Shown here: positions 51,549 through 55,290 of the stretch, one piece after another | Layout of the letters: every line of letters starts with the position of its first letter | Numbering within the stretch: position 1 is the first letter of the stretch | Source: Pacificibacter marinus | GTDB lineage: Bacteria; Pseudomonadota; Alphaproteobacteria; Rhodobacterales; Rhodobacteraceae | DNA length: 55,290 nt | Assembly: GCF_018860505.1 (NCBI RefSeq) | Contig: NZ_JAHKPU010000045.1 | Location: forward strand, 559-55,848 | Reading direction: 5' to 3' | Position numbers and translations under genes: made by a program | The notes under the pieces: generated by a model | What the model saw: the letters and a program-made list of their open reading frames with translations, nothing else | The model's database searches: none | What the model was told of the DNA's origin: nothing

Positions 51549-53288
51549 ATGAGCTCTTCCGACGATACCCGCGTTTCACGCAGCAGATATAACCGTGAAT
51601 GCGCGGCGCGCGCCGAAGCTGAAAAATTGCTGGAACGCAAGAGCCGTGAACTGTTCGAGGCAAACACGGCCCTAAATGCACATTCACAGCAATTGACCGA
51701 AGCCGTCGAGGAGCGGACAGCTGAGCTTGTTCAAGCCTTGGAGCGCGCTGAGGCCGCTTCAGTCGCACGGAGCAGATTCATTGCGACTATGAGCCATGAA
51801 ATACGTACCCCTTTGGGTGGGCTCTTGGGGATGATTGATCTGCTGGCAATGGATGAGGTGGACGCGGGAAAACTGGAGCTTTTGAACTACGCCAAAGCTG
51901 CAGGCACCGGACTGAGCCGGATCGTCAATGATGTGCTCGACTTTTCAAAAATGGAAGCGGGCGTCTTTGTTTTCGAGGAGGAGAGCGTTGATATTCGCGC
52001 CTTGGTGAAAAGCATATCGATGCTGTACACGTCACATGGCAAAGGCACAGCACGCACCATCACGCTTCAAATCGACGACAGTGTTCCGCAGCTGTTCTTG
52101 AGCGACGCGACACGCATTCGGCAAGTCATATCTAATTTGATTAGCAACGCCCTGCGGTATTCAACTGAGGGACCAATCATCGTGCGCGCGACAGCCACGC
52201 CACATGCTCAAGGCGCACTGCTGCGTTGTGAGGTCGAAGATTTTGGCGTCGGCATACCGCCTGAAAAATTCAACGATCTGTTCAAAGACTTTTCTCAGGT
52301 TGCCAATCCATTAACCGTCGCGGCACAGGGCACAGGATTGGGCCTCGCGATTTGCAAACGTATCATGGACGGATTGGGCGGTCGCGTCGGCGTTGAGAGC
52401 AAACAAGGAGCTGGGTCCACGTTTTGGATAGAGCTGGCTGTCACCGTCGTCAGTGCCTCAGCGTCCCGTCCTTATCAGGATTCGGATGCACAGATAGCAA
52501 CGCCCCCTCCTTGCATCGCAGGCAAACACGTCCTGATTGCCGAAGACAATATCATCAACCAAAAAATGCTTCTCGCTTACGCCCAACGCATGGATATGAC
52601 AGCGGATCTGGCAGAGAACGGCCGGATCGCAGTTGAGAAATTCGCCCCAGGAAAATACGATCTTATCTTGATGGATATTGCTATGCCAGAAATGGATGGG
52701 ATCGAAGCCACACGTCAAATTTTTGCCAAATGGCCGAAAGACTCTGTGCCTCCAATCCTTGCGCTAACGGCCCATGTTGCGGATGCGATTGAGGCCGAGG
52801 CAAATGAAGTCGGAATCACGCGTATCTTGTCTAAGCCTATTCCTTATGACGAATTGAAATCCGCTTTAGAAGCCACCCTCGGCCTCACGTCCATCACCGC
52901 ATCCGCGCAAGAGGCGACCTCGCCAGAGGATCAAACCGCCTCTGTCGAAGAGCAACTGCTGGCGATGATGGACACAACTGTCGGTGAAAACATGTTAAGC
53001 ATCTTCTCTGCTGAGGGGCTCATCGATTTAGCGGAAAAATTTGTGACAGATTGCAACCAAAGGCTCGACCTTTTAATCGCCGCAGCAGAATCCAGCGATA
53101 TAGACGCCGCCTCAAAACAAGGACATTCGATCAAAGGCGCATGCCTTGCCATGGGATTTGAAAGCATGGCTGAACTCGCAAAACGTATTGAACACCACTC
53201 GACTGAGACGACAAAGGCGACGATAATAGAAATTGCGCAAGAGCTCTCAGACGAAATTGCTCAACTCAACGCGATTCTAAAGTCATGA
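51549..53288 (+). CDS. Hybrid histidine kinase with receiver and Hpt domains, H-NOX partner
   Basis: 579 residues from the ATG at 51549, 13 bases after H-NOX; the frame reaches back into H-NOX but without family character. A coiled coil (about 15-75) is followed by HisKA with His83 (FIATMSHEIRTPLGG), HATPase (N-box QVISNLISNALRYS, DFGVGIPPEKF, GTGLGLAICKRI), a receiver with Asp376 (LILMDIAMPEMDG) and an Hpt with His526 (GHSIKGACLAMGF). No membrane segment or sensor domain of its own is present, so H-NOX probably supplies the signal. The Hpt can pass phosphate to an external response regulator; the one at 49332 is the nearest candidate. Confidence 0.93.
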   Translation: MSSSDDTRVSRSRYNRECAARAEAEKLLERKSRELFEANTALNAHSQQLTEAVEERTAELVQALERAEAASVARSRFIATMSHEIRTPLGGLLGMIDLLAMDEVDAGKLELLNYAKAAGTGLSRIVNDVLDFSKMEAGVFVFEEESVDIRALVKSISMLYTSHGKGTARTITLQIDDSVPQLFLSDATRIRQVISNLISNALRYSTEGPIIVRATATPHAQGALLRCEVEDFGVGIPPEKFNDLFKDFSQVANPLTVAAQGTGLGLAICKRIMDGLGGRVGVESKQGAGSTFWIELAVTVVSASASRPYQDSDAQIATPPPCIAGKHVLIAEDNIINQKMLLAYAQRMDMTADLAENGRIAVEKFAPGKYDLILMDIAMPEMDGIEATRQIFAKWPKDSVPPILALTAHVADAIEAEANEVGITRILSKPIPYDELKSALEATLGLTSITASAQEATSPEDQTASVEEQLLAMMDTTVGENMLSIFSAEGLIDLAEKFVTDCNQRLDLLIAAAESSDIDAASKQGHSIKGACLAMGFESMAELAKRIEHHSTETTKATIIEIAQELSDEIAQLNAILKS

Positions 53289-53295
53289 TATCAAA

Positions 53296-54804
53296 CTAAA
53301 ATTTGAACTTATAGGTCACAGATAGATTGCCGCCCAGAATGCCAGGCCCTGGCGCATCGCCCCGATTCCACGCCCATCTGTTGTTGCTATAATTGCTATA
53401 CGACAGCGACCAATCATCAGCGATTTTGTAGCTGGCGGTATAACTGTAATCTGGCTGATATGAAGTTTGCACACCCGGAGCATAAAGATAGGCCGTTCCA
53501 CCGACACGAAGCCGATCATTCACCGCATAACCACAGGAAAAGTTTAAGCTTTCGCTCGCAGGATTGGGAAATCCTATGCTGGCAGTGCAAGGTATTTTTT
53601 TATCAAACGGCAGTTCGATCACCGGAAGTTTGTAACTTGCGCGCAAATTCCCATCTTTCAATCCATCGAAAAAATTACCATTGGGCCCGTTAAACTGAGC
53701 CGAATAATTACTGTATCCTACATTGATTTTATCGCTGACCTGATAATTAAAAGCATAGGTGAAATCTGGATCAGATGTCGCCTTGTCGCTTGAATTCGCA
53801 TAGCCGACCAAAGCGAAGCGAAAGGACAGTCTAGGCGTCAGTTTGGTACTACATCCCAAACTTGCGCGCGGTTTTGCAAACTGCAAAGTGCCCGCCCCAG
53901 ACGCATCTTGCAGGCTTGTGGTCCCCGTTATCGCACAGGCCAAATCAAGCCGTTCCCAAAAGGTTTGTTGAGCCGTCTCTTGAACCGGCTCAGGTGGTGT
54001 TTGAGGGTCTGCGCCAGCCTGTGGTTGTATCGCCGCATCACGTTTAGGTGCTGGTTCAACAGGAGAGGACGACACAATGAGTTCCACCGACTGATGGCAG
54101 TCATCTGGAACAAAGGCAGCAAGATCAGGGCAGGACGCATTTAGCGCATCCAAAGGCTGTGGATCAGGCTCATCAACCTCGACCAAATCTTCAAGATTTT
54201 GAGCGTCTGCGTCAGGATCTTCCTCAACAAGAGAGACATCATCAGCCCCCTGTGGAGCAAGCGCATCAACGGCAATTTCTGACGTCAAAGTGACAAGTCC
54301 AATATCCGATTGCCCCTGCTCACTAGCCTCATCAGATACAAGGTTATCAAGCTGTGTGTCCCCACGAGATCCTGTCTCTGCCAGAATCCAGCGCGCGACA
54401 AATTGCGCCACGTCTTGCGCATTTGTAGGGGCCGGCGGAGCAGGCCTTTTCTCGCCCGTTGCATAGATAGTCGATTCTGCGCCGTCTGCACCCAAGATCA
54501 GGCATGATAGGCCCTCGGTGCATGTGACATCAAACAGGTTGCGATGTCGCCCAGCGTTGCTCATGACGTGAGCTGCCCCATTTGGGTAAATCACATAAAT
54601 CCAGTCCCCCAAAACTCCGCGTTGATACCGTGTTGGGTGCAATGGACTTGGAACATCGACAATAATCTCTTCAGCGCCTTCGACCAAAGGGATGGCAGTG
54701 TTGCCAAAAGGTTGTGGTATTCTCAAGTCGAGATCAGCCGTTTGCGACTGTGCCCCAAAGGTTACGAAAAGACTTGCCGCCGTGGCCTTAAGCAAAAACT
54801 GCAT
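53296..54804 (-). CDS. Outer-membrane beta-barrel protein with shared DVPSP N-terminal domain
   Basis: 502 residues from the ATG at 54804, where a signal peptide begins (LLKATAASLFVTFGAQSQ); an upstream ATG at 54876 would add 24 residues that spoil it. Residues about 40-120 hold VDVPSP (49-54), QRGVLGDWIYVIYPNGAA and paired cysteines, like the 41676 protein. A Pro/Glu/Asp-rich linker spans about 125-290. The C-terminal 210 residues alternate short beta strands (FRFALVGYAN, INVGYSNYSAQFNG, DWSLSYSNYSNN) and end in Phe, an outer-membrane barrel signature. It ends seven bases from the kinase stop (convergent). Possibly an exporter or secretion pore for the polysaccharide. Confidence 0.7.
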   Translation of the reverse strand: MQFLLKATAASLFVTFGAQSQTADLDLRIPQPFGNTAIPLVEGAEEIIVDVPSPLHPTRYQRGVLGDWIYVIYPNGAAHVMSNAGRHRNLFDVTCTEGLSCLILGADGAESTIYATGEKRPAPPAPTNAQDVAQFVARWILAETGSRGDTQLDNLVSDEASEQGQSDIGLVTLTSEIAVDALAPQGADDVSLVEEDPDADAQNLEDLVEVDEPDPQPLDALNASCPDLAAFVPDDCHQSVELIVSSSPVEPAPKRDAAIQPQAGADPQTPPEPVQETAQQTFWERLDLACAITGTTSLQDASGAGTLQFAKPRASLGCSTKLTPRLSFRFALVGYANSSDKATSDPDFTYAFNYQVSDKINVGYSNYSAQFNGPNGNFFDGLKDGNLRASYKLPVIELPFDKKIPCTASIGFPNPASESLNFSCGYAVNDRLRVGGTAYLYAPGVQTSYQPDYSYTASYKIADDWSLSYSNYSNNRWAWNRGDAPGPGILGGNLSVTYKFKF

Positions 54805-55290
54805 TTTCGAGAGGAAACACTCTCTCCAAAGAGGACGTGTTGTATCTGATCTAATTTTCAACACTGAATTGTCCATCGTCAGGATTTTGGAACAAAAGAC
54901 CGCTTAAACATATAGAAAGTTTGGCGCACTTGGCTGGTTTCATTATGCGAGGCGCAGTCAGTGATGCAAGTGTCGCGTTTCAGCATTTTGTTATTTAGCA
55001 TTTTTCCGTTGCTAAATAATGGATTTTTCAGCCAAGACACCTGTGATTTTATGGATGCCTTCGATGTTCTCACTGCGCAGATTTCCAGCTGTCACAGCCA
55101 AGCCACATGGATAGGGGGCAACCGCAGGAACCTCGTTCTGGACCTGATGCCGCTTGTCTTATGAATGTTCAGCGCTGGTGGTGGTTGGATCGTCTGCCGC
55201 TTGGTCTTTGAGAACCGTAAAGGAGGCAGGTTGGTCTTGCCTCGTGTACGTTCCGGTCTCTGAACTCATTTATGCGGCCTTTCGCTCGAA
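54805..55290. other. Right-end region without a clear gene
   Basis: The first 200 bases form the upstream region of the outer-membrane protein gene. Near 54997-55018 the repeat TTTAGCA / TGCTAAA forms inverted arms around TTTTTCCGT-like sequence. Short frames are present on both strands, none with strong coding character apart from the small one at 55159-55269. Confidence 0.35.
55159..55269 (-). CDS. Possible small protein or start of a broken gene, 36 residues
   Basis: The ATG at 55269 opens 36 codons (MSSETGTYTRQDQPASFTVL...) ending in TAA, with GAAAGG about 10 bases upstream. In the same frame a further 48 open codons follow the TAA down to a TAG at 55012-55014. This may be a small hydrophilic protein, or an older gene interrupted by a stop. 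I do not recognise either segment. Confidence 0.3.
   Translation of the reverse strand: MSSETGTYTRQDQPASFTVLKDQAADDPTTTSAEHS

Noticed and set aside
41676-54804. Reading the polysaccharide locus as an ordinary bcs cellulose operon
   Set aside because: No BcsB, BcsZ or BcsC homologue and no PilZ domain are seen; DUF3131 proteins and an acyltransferase take their place.
54961-55164. Plus-strand frame of 67 codons near the right edge with a hydrophobic N-terminus
   Set aside because: It looks like a weak signal peptide, but there is no ribosome binding site and no recognisable domain, and the opposite strand is equally open.

Overview
The window looks like a chromosomal segment of a marine alphaproteobacterium, most probably a Rhodobacterales (roseobacter-group) bacterium. 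This rests on the density of TRAP, tripartite tricarboxylate (TTT) and ABC uptake systems beside catabolic operons, the moderate GC content and the protein families seen. I cannot name a genus. No tRNA, rRNA, CRISPR array or replication origin was seen.

Layout. Positions 1-570: the start of an IS110-family transposase running off the left edge, with its non-coding left end. Positions 575-5637: a leftward permease / Fe-dependent alcohol dehydrogenase / succinate-semialdehyde-type dehydrogenase operon, diverging from an IclR regulator. This suggests oxidation of a hydroxy acid or diol such as 4-hydroxybutyrate. Positions 5816-16856: a rightward amino-compound catabolic block: MocR-type regulator, class III aminotransferase, DadA-like FAD oxidoreductase, complete polar amino-acid ABC transporter, class IV aminotransferase, malate synthase G and GlcG. 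Glyoxylate is the likely exit metabolite.

Positions 17166-33942 hold a nearly complete aerobic nicotinate (vitamin B3) pathway of the Pseudomonas putida type: NicAB (nicotinate to 6-hydroxynicotinate), NicC (to 2,5-dihydroxypyridine), NicX (ring opening), NicD, NicF and NicE (to fumarate). It has TetR and MarR regulators (NicS/NicR-like), a TRAP transporter where P. putida has NicT/NicP, a D-malate/tartrate dehydrogenase, and XdhC and MocA maturation factors for the molybdenum enzyme. Positions 34078-41360 add a MarR regulator, a Rieske oxygenase, a TIM-barrel protein of unknown role, a VanB-like reductase and a TTT transporter. Operator-like sequences shared between the nic promoters, the TRAP promoter and the TTT promoter suggest one regulon, so the Rieske system may feed an N-heterocycle into the nicotinate pathway.

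Positions 41676-54804 form what looks like a nitric-oxide-linked exopolysaccharide locus. A cellulose-synthase-like glycosyltransferase, an acyltransferase and two DUF3131 paralogues lie behind a response regulator-SpoIIE phosphatase / STAS / RsbW-like partner-switch module. Opposite them are an H-NOX protein and a hybrid kinase with HisKA, receiver and Hpt domains. A secreted PG-binding-like protein and a C-terminal beta-barrel outer-membrane protein at the two ends of the locus share an N-terminal domain that I do not recognise. The inferred signal chain (NO to H-NOX to kinase/Hpt to response regulator-phosphatase to STAS/RsbW to polysaccharide) is the strongest candidate here for an undescribed system. 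The last 480 bases are largely non-coding.
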